Shown one piece after another: positions 1 to 6,993 of a DNA stretch of 36,657 bases (positions are counted from its first letter, which is position 1; each line of letters opens with the position of its first letter). The DNA comes from a virus. Both the position numbers and the translations under genes were made by a program. Below the pieces are notes generated by a model. That model was given only the letters and a program-made list of their open reading frames with translations, had not been told where the DNA came from and did not search any database. Location: positions 1 to 36,657 of IMG/VR virus record IMGVR_UViG_3300010373_000030. One strand, written 5' to 3'.

Positions 1-57
1 CGTAGCCACCACCGGCACAAGACGCCACTCGTTCTCGTTGTAGGTCACAGTGCGCAT
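1..57 (-). CDS. Partial copy of the gene at 35992-36591 (N-terminus only)
   Basis: The ATG complement at 55-57 starts the same reading frame as the complete gene at the right end. Only 19 codons (MRTVTYNENEW...) fit before the window edge. It is the terminal-repeat duplicate and not a second gene. Its start overlaps the end of the upstream DUF551-type gene (stop at 45-47) by 13 bases, which shows how the leftward operon continues across the join. Confidence 0.85.
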   Translation of the reverse strand, partial: MRTVTYNENEWRLVPVVAT

Positions 58-123
58 GATTGCTCCGGAAGTTCTGGTATCGGGAGATAATGAGTTGGCT
101 TGTTCTCTGCCGAGAATCCGGCC
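1..123. repeat. Terminal direct repeat, left copy (123 bp)
   Basis: Bases 1-123 are identical to 36535-36657. The repeat contains the start of the gene running 36591 to 35992 and the end of the gene at 45-365, so the two window ends join into one continuous leftward operon. It is either an assembly overlap from a circular or circularly permuted molecule, or a short true terminal redundancy. P22-like headful packaging would favour circular permutation. Confidence 0.95.
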
Positions 124-365
124 GTCCACCAAGTATTCGAGAAAGCCACCTGTGGAAATCGGCTAGGCGTAAGAAGAAGGATCATCTTTCGACCATTCTT
201 CGGCGCACTCTCAATCGGCAACCACCCATCCACCCGCGCCCCAGCCTTGTCGGATAGGTGGGCGTCGATGGCTTGAACGAATCGCTCACATGTCTCGTAG
301 CCAAATTCGTGTCCGTGCTTCGACAGTTCATCGCGGACCATCTCCAACGTCATCGCGCTACCCAT
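45..365 (-). CDS. DUF551-like small phage protein
   Basis: A 106-residue protein of unknown function. Its centre reads WLPIESAPKNGRKMILL, the typical start of a DUF551 domain, followed by an aromatic stretch with a conserved-type tryptophan pair and the phrase PTHYLPIPELP near the C-terminus. The chosen ATG at 365 overlaps the stop of the gene upstream (358-360) within ATGGGTAG, consistent with translational coupling; the frame stays open further upstream, but that would overlap the neighbour by about 180 bp. Two more DUF551-type genes occur at 8528 and 12477, so the phage carries three dispersed relatives. Function is unknown for the family. Confidence 0.75.
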   Translation of the reverse strand: MGSAMTLEMVRDELSKHGHEFGYETCERFVQAIDAHLSDKAGARVDGWLPIESAPKNGRKMILLLTPSRFPQVAFSNTWWTAGFSAENKPTHYLPIPELPEQSCAL

Positions 366-585
366 GGCTTGGCTTCCTCTTGGCTGCATTGCATTTCGGA
401 CATGTTGCCTCACCTTTTCTAATATTGAATTTCCATCCGAGCTTTCTCGCATCAGCGCGGCAGGTTGAGCCAAGTTCAGCCGTAAATTCGTGGGGAAATT
501 CCTCGAACTCGTGCCCACCGCGAGTAACCGACGCATAATCGTAGTTATCGCAGTACAAATGCAGTGAGTAGCAACCAGCGATCAT
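358..585 (-). CDS. Small Cys-rich phage protein (putative zinc ribbon)
   Basis: 75 residues. Cysteines occur in the N-terminal LYCDN segment, in the middle (STCRADARKLGW) and as a CPKC pair near the C-terminus, suggesting a small zinc-binding fold. I recognise the general pattern (short LYCD motif, C-x3-ARK-x-GW, CPxC) as one found in many small phage proteins of unknown function. The ATG at 585 lies one base after the preceding stop (587-589), with a strong ribosome-binding site GGGGGAG about 4 bases upstream. It is the penultimate gene of the leftward operon before the window join. Confidence 0.75.
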   Translation of the reverse strand: MIAGCYSLHLYCDNYDYASVTRGGHEFEEFPHEFTAELGSTCRADARKLGWKFNIRKGEATCPKCNAAKRKPSHG

Positions 586-586
586 C

Positions 587-1639
587 TCACTCCCCCTTGC
601 CGTCGTGCGCGGCGATGAGCTTGCCTATCCTTTCGGCGGCAGATCGATAACCGCGTTGGTAACCGCGCGATTCGTCGTCGACCACGTGGAAAGGGCCTTT
701 TGCGTTTTCTACGAAATCCTTCAATGCCTTTAATGGGAAGCTTGCACGTGCTGATTCTCTACCTCTATTCTCAGCTTCAATAACCGCATTTCCGCATTGG
801 CGATGACGGTCGCCATAGGCGACCGGACTGCCACAGACGTTGCAATTACCACGATCGTCATTCTCATGATCCACCGGCACGCTCGGCTGCGCGGGTTGTG
901 TATCCAACTTCTCGCACACTGCGTTGAAGTCATTTAGCCGTACATAAAGGCCCTGTCCATCATCGAACTCAACCCGGTAGATAAAAAGTCCGTGCTTTGC
1001 AGCCATAGCAGTGCCGGTGTCGTTATTCGGAACGGCAGGTTGTGCATGAAAGAGGTATTCGAGGGCGTCAAGAATAGTTGCCCAATACTCTCGGTTCTTC
1101 GCCCATCCGGGGTTATGTGACGATGTCACAAGCGTATGCAGATACGCCGTCGCAGCACGAACCTCATCACTCACCACCCTCGGCGCGGCAGGCTGCATCG
1201 ACTCCAGCGCTTTCGCCACATCGATCATCGTTTCCAAGTCCTCGAAGTATGTGACGCGCTCACGAAACAATGCCCGTAAGGCAGTCTTGAATCGCGGCAA
1301 CAGGTCATCGACGGCAGGCTGCGAGCGGGCGGATTGCGACTTCTTTAGAAGATTTCTAACGAGATCGGCATCTCTCTTTCGATCCATATAGCCAGAATGA
1401 TCCAGTGTGTAATCTACGCACTCCAAGCGAAGTAAGGCCGAATCAGCTTTTTCGTCATCACACATTTTGGAGCTAATAAACAAACAAGCTGCCTCCCAGG
1501 CATGCCATGCCATATTTGCCTCGGCGTCGGCATAGTGTCCTTTCTCATGACGGTTGACATGCTCTACGTCAAAGAATTCATCAGTCATAACCCACGCCTC
1601 AAACGCCCTCCGCTCCGCTTCCAGTTGTTCGCTGCTCAT
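587..1639 (-). CDS. Hypothetical early phage protein, 350 aa
   Basis: The N-terminal residues (about 1-50: EQLEAERRAFEAWV, then a WHAWEAA motif) match the pattern of a common phage hypothetical family whose members begin with a short helical segment ending in W-x-AW-x-AA. The middle contains alternating conserved patches and Pro/Ala-rich linkers (QPA repeats), so it looks modular. A CNVCGSP...RQC cluster near residue 275 could bind zinc, and the C-terminal 50 residues look helical. The ATG at 1639 follows the upstream stop (1642-1644) with GGGAG 6 bases ahead. The frame extends upstream to 1687 but that would overlap the zinc-finger gene. Function unknown. Confidence 0.7.
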   Translation of the reverse strand: MSSEQLEAERRAFEAWVMTDEFFDVEHVNRHEKGHYADAEANMAWHAWEAACLFISSKMCDDEKADSALLRLECVDYTLDHSGYMDRKRDADLVRNLLKKSQSARSQPAVDDLLPRFKTALRALFRERVTYFEDLETMIDVAKALESMQPAAPRVVSDEVRAATAYLHTLVTSSHNPGWAKNREYWATILDALEYLFHAQPAVPNNDTGTAMAAKHGLFIYRVEFDDGQGLYVRLNDFNAVCEKLDTQPAQPSVPVDHENDDRGNCNVCGSPVAYGDRHRQCGNAVIEAENRGRESARASFPLKALKDFVENAKGPFHVVDDESRGYQRGYRSAAERIGKLIAAHDGKGE

Positions 1640-1641
1640 TT

Positions 1642-2031
1642 CTAGCTCCCGGTGTAGTTTCTGCACGCATCGACGACGCGCTTGCACATGTCTACGTCAA
1701 ACATGCCGATATGGCAGTCCTGATGGCGAATACCCAGCTGATCGGCAAGCCATGCGTAGCAACTGCCGCGCTTTCTATCTCCGCTCTTCCACAAGGGGTC
1801 GAATGCAGCATGTGCAGCCATCTTCGCCTTGCGTAGCTCAGCATTTGCCAAGCGACCTAGCGGCTTGATTGTCCCTGGATGAACGCCAACCATTGCATCG
1901 CAAGGCGTGCACTTGTAGAACTTCTTTGCGTACAGATCGGGGCGATGTGGATATACCTGTCTGCCGGTGACAAGCGGCGCGTTCTTACCGCAGTAGTCGC
2001 AACTTACCGGCGCTTGGACCTTCGCGCTCAT
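1642..2031 (-). CDS. Zinc-finger-containing protein, DUF3268-like
   Basis: 129 residues with two CxxC knuckles, C11/C14 and C41/C44, followed by GVHPGT and a region rich in Ala/Arg (ANAELRKAKMAAHAAFDPLWKSG). This order (CxxC, CxxC-D-x-x-V-G-x-H, PLG, A-x-A-E-L-R, FDPLW) fits the phage zinc-finger-containing domain family formerly called DUF3268. A role in nucleic-acid binding is plausible but unproven. The ATG at 2031 overlaps the previous stop (ATGA), so it is translationally coupled in the leftward operon. Confidence 0.75.
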   Translation of the reverse strand: MSAKVQAPVSCDYCGKNAPLVTGRQVYPHRPDLYAKKFYKCTPCDAMVGVHPGTIKPLGRLANAELRKAKMAAHAAFDPLWKSGDRKRGSCYAWLADQLGIRHQDCHIGMFDVDMCKRVVDACRNYTGS

Positions 2032-2294
2032 TTCTTCACCTTGGCGAGGATGTCTTTGCGACGTGCGTTGCTTCCATCCATGAATGGAAACATGACTCCT
2101 GGCGTATCATTTCGTGCTACGAGTTCGGGCCCAACCAACCCCTCCACCACCAACGGGATCGCGGCTTGGAGAGCTTCCCTCATGTCTTTCCTTGAGTGGT
2201 CATTCTCCTTTCCGTCCCACAGTTCGCCCCAGTAAACCTTACAGGCCAAATCCACAATCTCATCGCTAATTTCCACGGCGGTCTCCTGGGTCAT
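2028..2294 (-). CDS. Hypothetical early protein, 88 aa
   Basis: A small acidic-to-neutral protein with no recognised domain. It has a helical N-terminal half (ISDEIVDLACKVYWGELWDG) and a second helix (MREALQAAIPLVVEGLVG). Two possible starts exist: ATG at 2294, which overlaps the XRE gene stop as ATGA, and ATG at 2306 four codons upstream. I chose 2294 because ATGA coupling is the rule in this operon; neither has a strong ribosome-binding site. Function unknown. Confidence 0.65.
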   Translation of the reverse strand: MTQETAVEISDEIVDLACKVYWGELWDGKENDHSRKDMREALQAAIPLVVEGLVGPELVARNDTPGVMFPFMDGSNARRKDILAKVKK

Positions 2295-2602
2295 TTGCTC
2301 GGCCATATGTCTTGAATCGAGACGCGGCATGCTCCAATCCAATCGTTTATCTGTGTAGCGTTGATGTTGGATCGAATGGTTTCTATATTGGCTATCTGGG
2401 AACGATCAACTCGAAGCATCTCAGCCATGTCGTATTGATCCATGCCAGCTTGTTTTCTAGCGAAAACCAGATTCCCAATAAGCTCCGCATGAAATCCATC
2501 TAGCGAAAATCGCTTCACTCTTGGCGCTCTTGGTTCGCAAGTACAGCCAAGATTCGGGCAGTTGGGAAAATCCGGGCAATCGCGCTGCCATTTCTTAGCC
2601 AT
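2291..2602 (-). CDS. XRE-family HTH regulator with Cys-rich N-terminus
   Basis: 103 residues. Residues about 45-100 form a Cro/CI-type helix-turn-helix domain (ARKQAGMDQYDMAEMLRVDRSQIANIET). The N-terminal 25 residues carry four cysteines in a tight cluster (C9, C15, C20, C22; CPDFPNCPNLGCTC), unusual for this family and suggestive of metal binding or a redox switch. The ATG at 2602 has GGGAG six bases upstream; a GTG one codon earlier is less likely. It sits inside the leftward operon rather than at its head, so it may be a mid-operon transcriptional regulator rather than a classical immunity repressor. DNA target unknown. Confidence 0.75.
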   Translation of the reverse strand: MAKKWQRDCPDFPNCPNLGCTCEPRAPRVKRFSLDGFHAELIGNLVFARKQAGMDQYDMAEMLRVDRSQIANIETIRSNINATQINDWIGACRVSIQDIWPSK

Positions 2603-2625
2603 CACTCACTCCCAAAAGCTTGAGG

Positions 2626-3033
2626 TCAATATTCGTTAGGATCAGGCACATAGTATCCATTCTCCGCAGCTCGTCGCTGTATGAACTGATAGAAGTCAGA
2701 GAACTCGGAAGTCGTCATGGTTGAGCTGCGCTTTAATGGAACCTTACGTTTCTGTCCCATGACTTCAATGACTTCTGATCCGTGGTATTCAATAAGAAAG
2801 TATTGGTGCAAGTCCTCTGCATCATTGCCGGTAGACTCAGACAGCGCCTTATAAGCTATACCCCATAGCGCTCTATTCTGCTGAACGCTTCGGCTCTTAC
2901 GGTACTGACCTACCGTGACCTTAACTTTCTTCCCCGACAGCACCGTTCGCATAATATGCGCTATGCGTTCGACGGTTTCAACACGTTCGGATAGGTTTTC
3001 GGATAGTACGAAAGACCTAGTTTCGGAAGACAT
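2626..3033 (-). CDS. ninB: NinB-like recombination protein
   Basis: 135 residues resembling the NinB/Orf family of lambdoid phages, which act as recombination mediators helping single-strand annealing proteins. Supporting features are the VTVGQYRKSRSVQQNRALWGIAYKAL segment, the EDLHQYFLIEYHG segment and the C-terminal MTTSEFSDFYQFIQRRAAENGYYVPDP, which is characteristic of the family. The ATG at 3033 is preceded by GAGGG seven bases upstream and lies two bases after the ERF stop. Adjacency to the ERF annealing gene supports a recombination module. The symbol rests on family resemblance only. Confidence 0.8.
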   Translation of the reverse strand: MSSETRSFVLSENLSERVETVERIAHIMRTVLSGKKVKVTVGQYRKSRSVQQNRALWGIAYKALSESTGNDAEDLHQYFLIEYHGSEVIEVMGQKRKVPLKRSSTMTTSEFSDFYQFIQRRAAENGYYVPDPNEY

Positions 3034-3035
3034 GG

Positions 3036-3899
3036 CTATCCCTCTTTTGAGGATTCGCTATGACTATCCTTGAACTTCGGCATTTCTTCCTTGAGCCACT
3101 TTCGTTCAGTTGTCGTGAAGCAACCGCCCTTCGATGGGGCCAGCCAAAGCTTACGTTGCTCATCCTGGCTAAGCTCAAACCATGCCTCAGCAATGGCATA
3201 GCCATCGGGTTCATCAGCTAGTAAGTGGTCTTTGATCGTCTGAACTGTTCGCCAGTTACGACCTACAGCAGCTTGATGGTCGTTAATATAACGAGCATTC
3301 TTTTCTTCTTCGGATTCCTCGCGACCATCGAAGGTATCGACCGATGCGCTGTTACCGTCATCATCCTCATCGGCCTCGACAACGTCAAAGATCATCTTTA
3401 GAAGGTAGCGACGACCATAGCTCGTAGCCGAACCGTAAGCGTGCGTACGGGTCATCACGTCATTACCCTTGGCACCCTTGCCATCGCAAGGCATATCGAC
3501 CTTGTACGTGCGTGTATGTCCGTCTGCGTGGCTTACATAGCACAAGAAGCGAACCTCTAACGGATTGATCGGCTCGCCTGTATCAAAGCTCAGCGAGAAT
3601 CCATGCCTGATGTAGATCGGACGCAATGCCGAGTTCATCTTTCCATAGGTCACGTAGGAGCTGCTGGTTTGACGATTCTGCTTATCCCAACCAATTGCCC
3701 TAACCTCGGACTGAGCCGCATTCATAGCATTGTTAAACGCCTGTTCGGCTCGCTTGCCATCCATCTCGCGCTTCATGGCAATGATGCGCTCCATCTTCTC
3801 GATGTCGATGGACGGATCGGACGATGCTCGGGAGATGAGAGCCAATAGCGAAATCGACTCATCCTTCCCATTGTCTTGGATTGTCTGTAGTTCGGTCAC
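3036..3899 (-). CDS. erf: ERF-family single-strand annealing protein
   Basis: 287 residues. The N-terminal domain (about 15-190) has the ERF pattern: AFNNAMNAAQSEVRAIGWDKQNRQTSS, then YVTYGKMNSALRPIYIRHGFSLSF, ending in MTRTHAYGSATSYGRRYLLKMIFDV followed by an acidic stretch. The C-terminal part is a charged tail. ERF proteins anneal single strands and in P22 promote genome circularisation by homologous recombination, fitting a terminally redundant phage genome. The start is a GTG at 3899 with AAAGGA seven bases upstream; the open frame extends to a TTG at 3920, but that would overlap the previous stop (3910-3912). No partner exonuclease was recognised nearby. Confidence 0.85.
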   Translation of the reverse strand: MTELQTIQDNGKDESISLLALISRASSDPSIDIEKMERIIAMKREMDGKRAEQAFNNAMNAAQSEVRAIGWDKQNRQTSSSYVTYGKMNSALRPIYIRHGFSLSFDTGEPINPLEVRFLCYVSHADGHTRTYKVDMPCDGKGAKGNDVMTRTHAYGSATSYGRRYLLKMIFDVVEADEDDDGNSASVDTFDGREESEEEKNARYINDHQAAVGRNWRTVQTIKDHLLADEPDGYAIAEAWFELSQDEQRKLWLAPSKGGCFTTTERKWLKEEMPKFKDSHSESSKEG

Positions 3900-3909
3900 G
3901 ATTATTCCT

Positions 3910-4509
<600 letters not shown>

Positions 4510-4538
4510 GTGGGTTCCTTTGAGTTGGCAGGCTATGC

Positions 4539-4634
4539 CTACCGAAAGATGAAGAGGATGACGCCAAGAATGACGTCTATCGCGGCCGCGCAACGGAGAA
4601 GATCACTCCATGTCTGGCGGTCATTGGTGTTCAT
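4539..4634 (-). CDS. 31-aa membrane micro-protein
   Basis: A short open frame of 31 codons starting with ATG at 4634, overlapping the stop of the preceding gene as ATGA, and ending with TAG at 4539-4541. The protein begins MNTNDRQTWSDLLRC and then has one hydrophobic segment (AAAIDVILGVILFIF) closed by a single Arg, a typical small single-pass membrane protein. No family is recognised. The exact coupling to its neighbour and the clean hydrophobic segment are the only evidence that it is real. A role in membrane or host-takeover functions is a guess. Confidence 0.55.
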   Translation of the reverse strand: MNTNDRQTWSDLLRCAAAIDVILGVILFIFR

Positions 4635-4822
4635 TGCTCGCGTGCCTTGAGCATGGCGTCGGCCATCATGTAAGACCATTCTGCCACTTGCTCGAAATTA
4701 ACATTGCTATTGAACATGACCATTGCTTTGGCCGCGAAGTAGTCGCGCAACAACATACCGTGACCCTGCCACTCAGCGCTCTGGACAGGGAAGGCCGGTC
4801 CGCCATCATTTTTCTCGATCAC
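4631..4822 (-). CDS. Small conserved phage protein (NDGGPAFP / LRDYFAAKAM type)
   Basis: 63 residues beginning at a GTG (4822) that overlaps the previous stop as GTGA. The sequence NDGGPAFPVQ followed by HGMLLRDYFAAKAM is a signature of a very widespread small phage protein family of unknown function. The C-terminal half is a helix (EQVAEWSYMMADAMLKARE). The frame opens further upstream, to 4879, but the extra residues overlap the neighbouring gene and do not resemble the family. It is downstream-coupled to the 31-aa membrane micro-gene. Confidence 0.75.
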   Translation of the reverse strand: MIEKNDGGPAFPVQSAEWQGHGMLLRDYFAAKAMVMFNSNVNFEQVAEWSYMMADAMLKAREQ

Positions 4823-5073
4823 TTGACCACTCCAAAGATAAGAAAAACAGTCACAGATGCTAGCCCAAGCACTATCCAAACCAGCGGCGTATCAGCCTTA
4901 GACCCAGCCGAGCCGATAGCGTCAACGAGCCGGATCGTCCGCGTATCCGCCATAGCCTCACGAACCATTCGCTTAGCCACGACCGGCATCTGCCTGATTC
5001 GCGTCTCCAGCTCCCAGCACTCTTGGCACTGAGGCGTTCCGGGTAGGCCGCACCATTTGCATTCGGTGGTCAT
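4819..5073 (-). CDS. Small protein with zinc knuckles and a C-terminal membrane segment
   Basis: 84 residues. The N-terminus has CKWCGLPGTPQCQEC, two CxxC pairs likely to bind zinc. Residues 62-83 (ADTPLVWIVLGLASVTVFLIFGVV) form a single hydrophobic span that would anchor the protein with the zinc module on the cytoplasmic side. The ATG at 5073 overlaps the upstream stop as ATGA. No family is recognised, and the combination of zinc ribbon and tail anchor is the only functional clue. Confidence 0.65.
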   Translation of the reverse strand: MTTECKWCGLPGTPQCQECWELETRIRQMPVVAKRMVREAMADTRTIRLVDAIGSAGSKADTPLVWIVLGLASVTVFLIFGVVK

Positions 5074-5471
5074 TGGGCTCTCTCCTTAGCTTCATGAACC
5101 AGCTTCTTAGCGTCCATGAATACTTCCCATGCTTCATCCTTTGTGGAGTAGCCACCAAAGAAATCACCATCATGGGCATAGTCCCACCCAAGGGTATAGC
5201 TGACTATCTTTCCGGCCTGATCGCGATTTACCTTGAAGTAACTCACATAGCTATGGCACTCAAAGTTTGGCTGATCCCACATATTTCCATCGGGGTTGAA
5301 GTTCTCGAAGGACTTGTGGTTATTCCATATGTGAAGGTAAACGCACCATCTGTTCGGATCGTCGCCACCTTCAGTATGCCTTGAAACTACGACGCAGAAA
5401 GTCTTATCGGAGTGCTTCCACTCGTCCTTATGGCGCCATTGAATGGCCGGCTCATGGGCATGAATTTCCAT
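5070..5471 (-). CDS. Hypothetical protein, 133 aa, aromatic-rich
   Basis: No recognised domain. It is rich in Trp, His, Tyr and Phe, with beta-like stretches (KTFCVVVSRHTEGGDDPNRW, CVYLHIWNNHKSF) and a C-terminal helix (STKDEAWEVFMDAKKLVHEAKERA). The start is ATG at 5471, overlapping the previous stop as TGATG; a GTG one codon earlier is possible. GGGGTGAAG provides the ribosome-binding site. Function unknown; it is in the promoter-proximal part of the leftward early operon. Confidence 0.65.
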   Translation of the reverse strand: MEIHAHEPAIQWRHKDEWKHSDKTFCVVVSRHTEGGDDPNRWCVYLHIWNNHKSFENFNPDGNMWDQPNFECHSYVSYFKVNRDQAGKIVSYTLGWDYAHDGDFFGGYSTKDEAWEVFMDAKKLVHEAKERAQ

Positions 5472-5803
5472 CACTTCACCCCAAAGTATTCGTCAAGAAT
5501 AGCCTCATCCAGCTCCCACTTGGAGCGCATCTTTTGGACAAGTCGAAGATAGCGTTCGCCGGACTTTAGCCAAGCTTCGAACTGATTGATGAGTTCGTCT
5601 ACATCATCGTAGAGGTCATCGCGTACCGATTGCTCCGAATGCCATGGACGCGATGACAAGATCATGAAGACTCGACCCACATCAACGCCAGTTTCCTCAA
5701 GGAACTCAGTCCACGTTGCCGCATCCTGCTTGAGAAGGTCTAGGTAGAACTGCTCGCTATGGCCGTATTCGCGGATGGCTTGTTTCCCGGCGTGGGTGTT
5801 CAT
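5471..5803 (-). CDS. Hypothetical acidic protein, 110 aa
   Basis: A helical, acidic protein without a recognised domain. Features are an N-terminal AIREYGHSEQFYLDLLKQDAATW segment, an acidic patch (VRDDLYDDVDELINQFEAWLK) and a C-terminal KWELDEAILDEYFGVK. The ATG at 5803 is immediately downstream of the preceding stop (5805-5807). Small acidic proteins early in a phage operon are often host-takeover or nucleic-acid-mimic factors, but nothing here proves that. Confidence 0.65.
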   Translation of the reverse strand: MNTHAGKQAIREYGHSEQFYLDLLKQDAATWTEFLEETGVDVGRVFMILSSRPWHSEQSVRDDLYDDVDELINQFEAWLKSGERYLRLVQKMRSKWELDEAILDEYFGVK

Positions 5804-5804
5804 A

Positions 5805-5978
5805 TCACTTAACTTCCGACTGAAGAAGTTCGATGAACTTATCAGACATTTCCTTTGATTCCTCGATGGAGAATGCCTGCTGATAGTAATGTCTAATCAT
5901 TTCACGAAGCGAAGGTTCCGTTCCGGCATCAAAATAGGCCATTTTTACCCTTGCATCGAAAATGTTCTTCTCGTTCAC
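5805..5978 (-). CDS. First gene of the leftward operon, 57 aa hypothetical
   Basis: The start is a GTG at 5978 with GGAAGG about 4-5 bases upstream. Longer open frames reach 6122 but run through the promoter and operator region and contain no recognisable protein sequence. The protein (NEKNIFDARVKMAYFDAGTEPS...SIEESKEMSDKFIELLQSEVK) is mainly helical and of unknown function. As the first gene after the leftward promoter it should be made early; a regulatory role is possible but only by position. Confidence 0.65.
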   Translation of the reverse strand: MNEKNIFDARVKMAYFDAGTEPSLREMIRHYYQQAFSIEESKEMSDKFIELLQSEVK

Positions 5979-6008
5979 TTTGCCTTCCCCGTCTTGGTTG
6001 GTGAGGTG

Positions 6009-6028
6009 AATGTACTCCGTTGTACATT
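6009..6028. promoter_or_regulatory. Operator-like palindrome AATGTAC-N6-GTACATT
   Basis: Perfect 7-base inverted arms separated by TCCGTT, covering the leftward -10 and most of the spacer. The 20-base length with one-turn half-site spacing is typical for a dimeric HTH regulator. Candidate binders are the small HTH-like protein encoded at 6098 and the XRE protein encoded at 2602-2291. I saw no second perfect copy in the window. Confidence 0.55.
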
Positions 6029-6037
6029 TCGTGTCAA
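6009..6037 (-). promoter_or_regulatory. Leftward early promoter
   Basis: Read on the minus strand, a perfect -35 TTGACA (6037-6032), a 17-base spacer and -10 TACATT (6014-6009; four of six consensus bases). It points to the leftward operon, whose first start codon lies about 31 bases downstream of the -10. The -10 is embedded in the palindrome at 6009-6028, so a bound repressor would block it. Confidence 0.65.
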
Positions 6038-6043
6038 CACCCC

Positions 6044-6072
6044 TTGCGCAATTATTTTTCGTGTCGTATGAT
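6044..6072 (+). promoter_or_regulatory. Rightward early promoter
   Basis: -35 TTGCGC (6044-6049), 17-base spacer, -10 TATGAT (6067-6072, five of six consensus bases), 25 bases before the ATG at 6098. The -35 is weak and is part of an 8-base palindrome TTGCGCAA (6044-6051), suggesting that the promoter is activated or repressed there. Its start region faces away from the leftward promoter, giving a divergent switch. Confidence 0.55.
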
Positions 6073-6097
6073 CCATCCACGCAATCGGAGTTGTTAT

Positions 6098-6325
6098 ATG
6101 AGCATTGACGAAAATCGAGCATACCTAGCTAAGCGAGTGGAGGCTAAGGGGGGCACTATGAAAGCCTCCATCTTCTACGGAATCAGCTATTTCACCTTGG
6201 CCAGCATCCTGAACGGAAACAGGTCCATGGGTGAAGTTACGCTGCAACGCATCAAAAAGGCCGATCCGAAGGTCAATGAGCACAAGCTCCGGGCCATCAA
6301 GAACTATAAGGGGAATGATCTATGA
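6098..6325 (+). CDS. Putative Cro-like HTH regulator, first gene of the rightward operon
   Basis: 75 residues starting at ATG 6098 with GGAG seven bases upstream. The segment from residue 25 to 55 (FYGISYFTLASILNGNRSMGEVTLQRIKKADP) has the shape of a small phage HTH: a turn before an SILNG-type recognition helix and a following ALP/ADP-like helix end. It is the first gene behind the rightward promoter, the position of cro in lambdoid phages. The family assignment is a pattern inference. It is the leading candidate to bind the palindrome at 6009-6028. Confidence 0.6.
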   Translation: MSIDENRAYLAKRVEAKGGTMKASIFYGISYFTLASILNGNRSMGEVTLQRIKKADPKVNEHKLRAIKNYKGNDL

Positions 6326-6615
6326 GCCATACGCCTGGACCGTGGCATTGGAGTGATCGCTATCCCATGGTTAGTAGTGGAGAAAAAACTTGGTCTCTCA
6401 TCGGTGAGGATGGCTACGGGATACTTTCCTGCGATGGCGTTGAGAACAGTCCCCAGGGCTTGAATGATGAAGCCAACGCACGCCTAATCGCCGCCGCGCC
6501 TGATCTTCTTGAGGCCATCCAAGGAATCAGATCTTTTGTTGAGATGTTCAATGGCGATCTGACAAAGATAGACGCCGCCATCGCCAAAGCAACGGGAGAA
6601 AGTCATGAAGCCTGA
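6322..6615 (+). CDS. Conserved small phage protein (HTPGPWHW...ARLIAAAPDLLEA)
   Basis: 97 residues. The start HTPGPWHW and the later ANARLIAAAPDLLEAIQGI are hallmarks of a very common phage hypothetical family found in early regions of many proteobacterial phages. The ATG overlaps the preceding stop (ATGA). Function is unknown. The C-terminal helix (DLTKIDAAIAKAT) ends just over the start of the next gene, with an 11-base overlap. Confidence 0.75.
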   Translation: MSHTPGPWHWSDRYPMVSSGEKTWSLIGEDGYGILSCDGVENSPQGLNDEANARLIAAAPDLLEAIQGIRSFVEMFNGDLTKIDAAIAKATGESHEA

Positions 6616-6817
6616 TTGGAAGGATGCGCCCGAATGGGCTAGATGGTTAGCAATGGACGATGATGGGTCTTGGTGGTGGTATTCGATCAGGCCAAAGAAC
6701 TACGGGGCATACTTTGGTCTAAGAGGAAAGGTCGGTCGCGTAGAATCCGCGCTAACTTATGACAATGTAGACATGGACAGAGAGCCATTTGAATTTTCAC
6801 TGGAAGCTCGCCCATGA
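6605..6817 (+). CDS. KPDWKDAPEW-type small phage protein (paralogue 1)
   Basis: 70 residues. It begins MKPDWKDAPEWARWLAMDDDGSW and is otherwise Trp/Tyr-rich. It shares its N-terminal pattern (MKPDW-basic-D-x-P-x-W, AM, then W) and its ending (LEARP versus LEERP) with the gene at 11444-11638, so the two are paralogues in one early operon. The family looks like a small beta-rich protein found in many phages, of unknown function. Confidence 0.7.
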   Translation: MKPDWKDAPEWARWLAMDDDGSWWWYSIRPKNYGAYFGLRGKVGRVESALTYDNVDMDREPFEFSLEARP

Positions 6818-6993
6818 ACACCATCGACCTACGCCAGTGGGACAACTACCAGCATTCCTCACGCATCAACGCAGATGGCTTCATAGAGCTACAGGACGGT
6901 GAGCTTTCTGAGCTTAGGGCAAAGCTATGGCTTGCTGAGAACGTTGGGCAAGCGCCCAGTGTGGAAGGTATCGAGACGCGGAGGGTGAGGTGA
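6814..6993 (+). CDS. Hypothetical small protein, 59 aa
   Basis: An open frame of 60 codons from ATG 6814 (overlapping the previous stop as ATGA) to TGA 6991-6993. The protein (MNTIDLRQWDNYQHSSRINADG, then ELQDGELSELRAKLWLAENVG) is mixed helical and acidic with no recognised domain. The precise stop-start overlaps on both sides argue that it is translated. Function unknown. Confidence 0.6.
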   Translation: MNTIDLRQWDNYQHSSRINADGFIELQDGELSELRAKLWLAENVGQAPSVEGIETRRVR

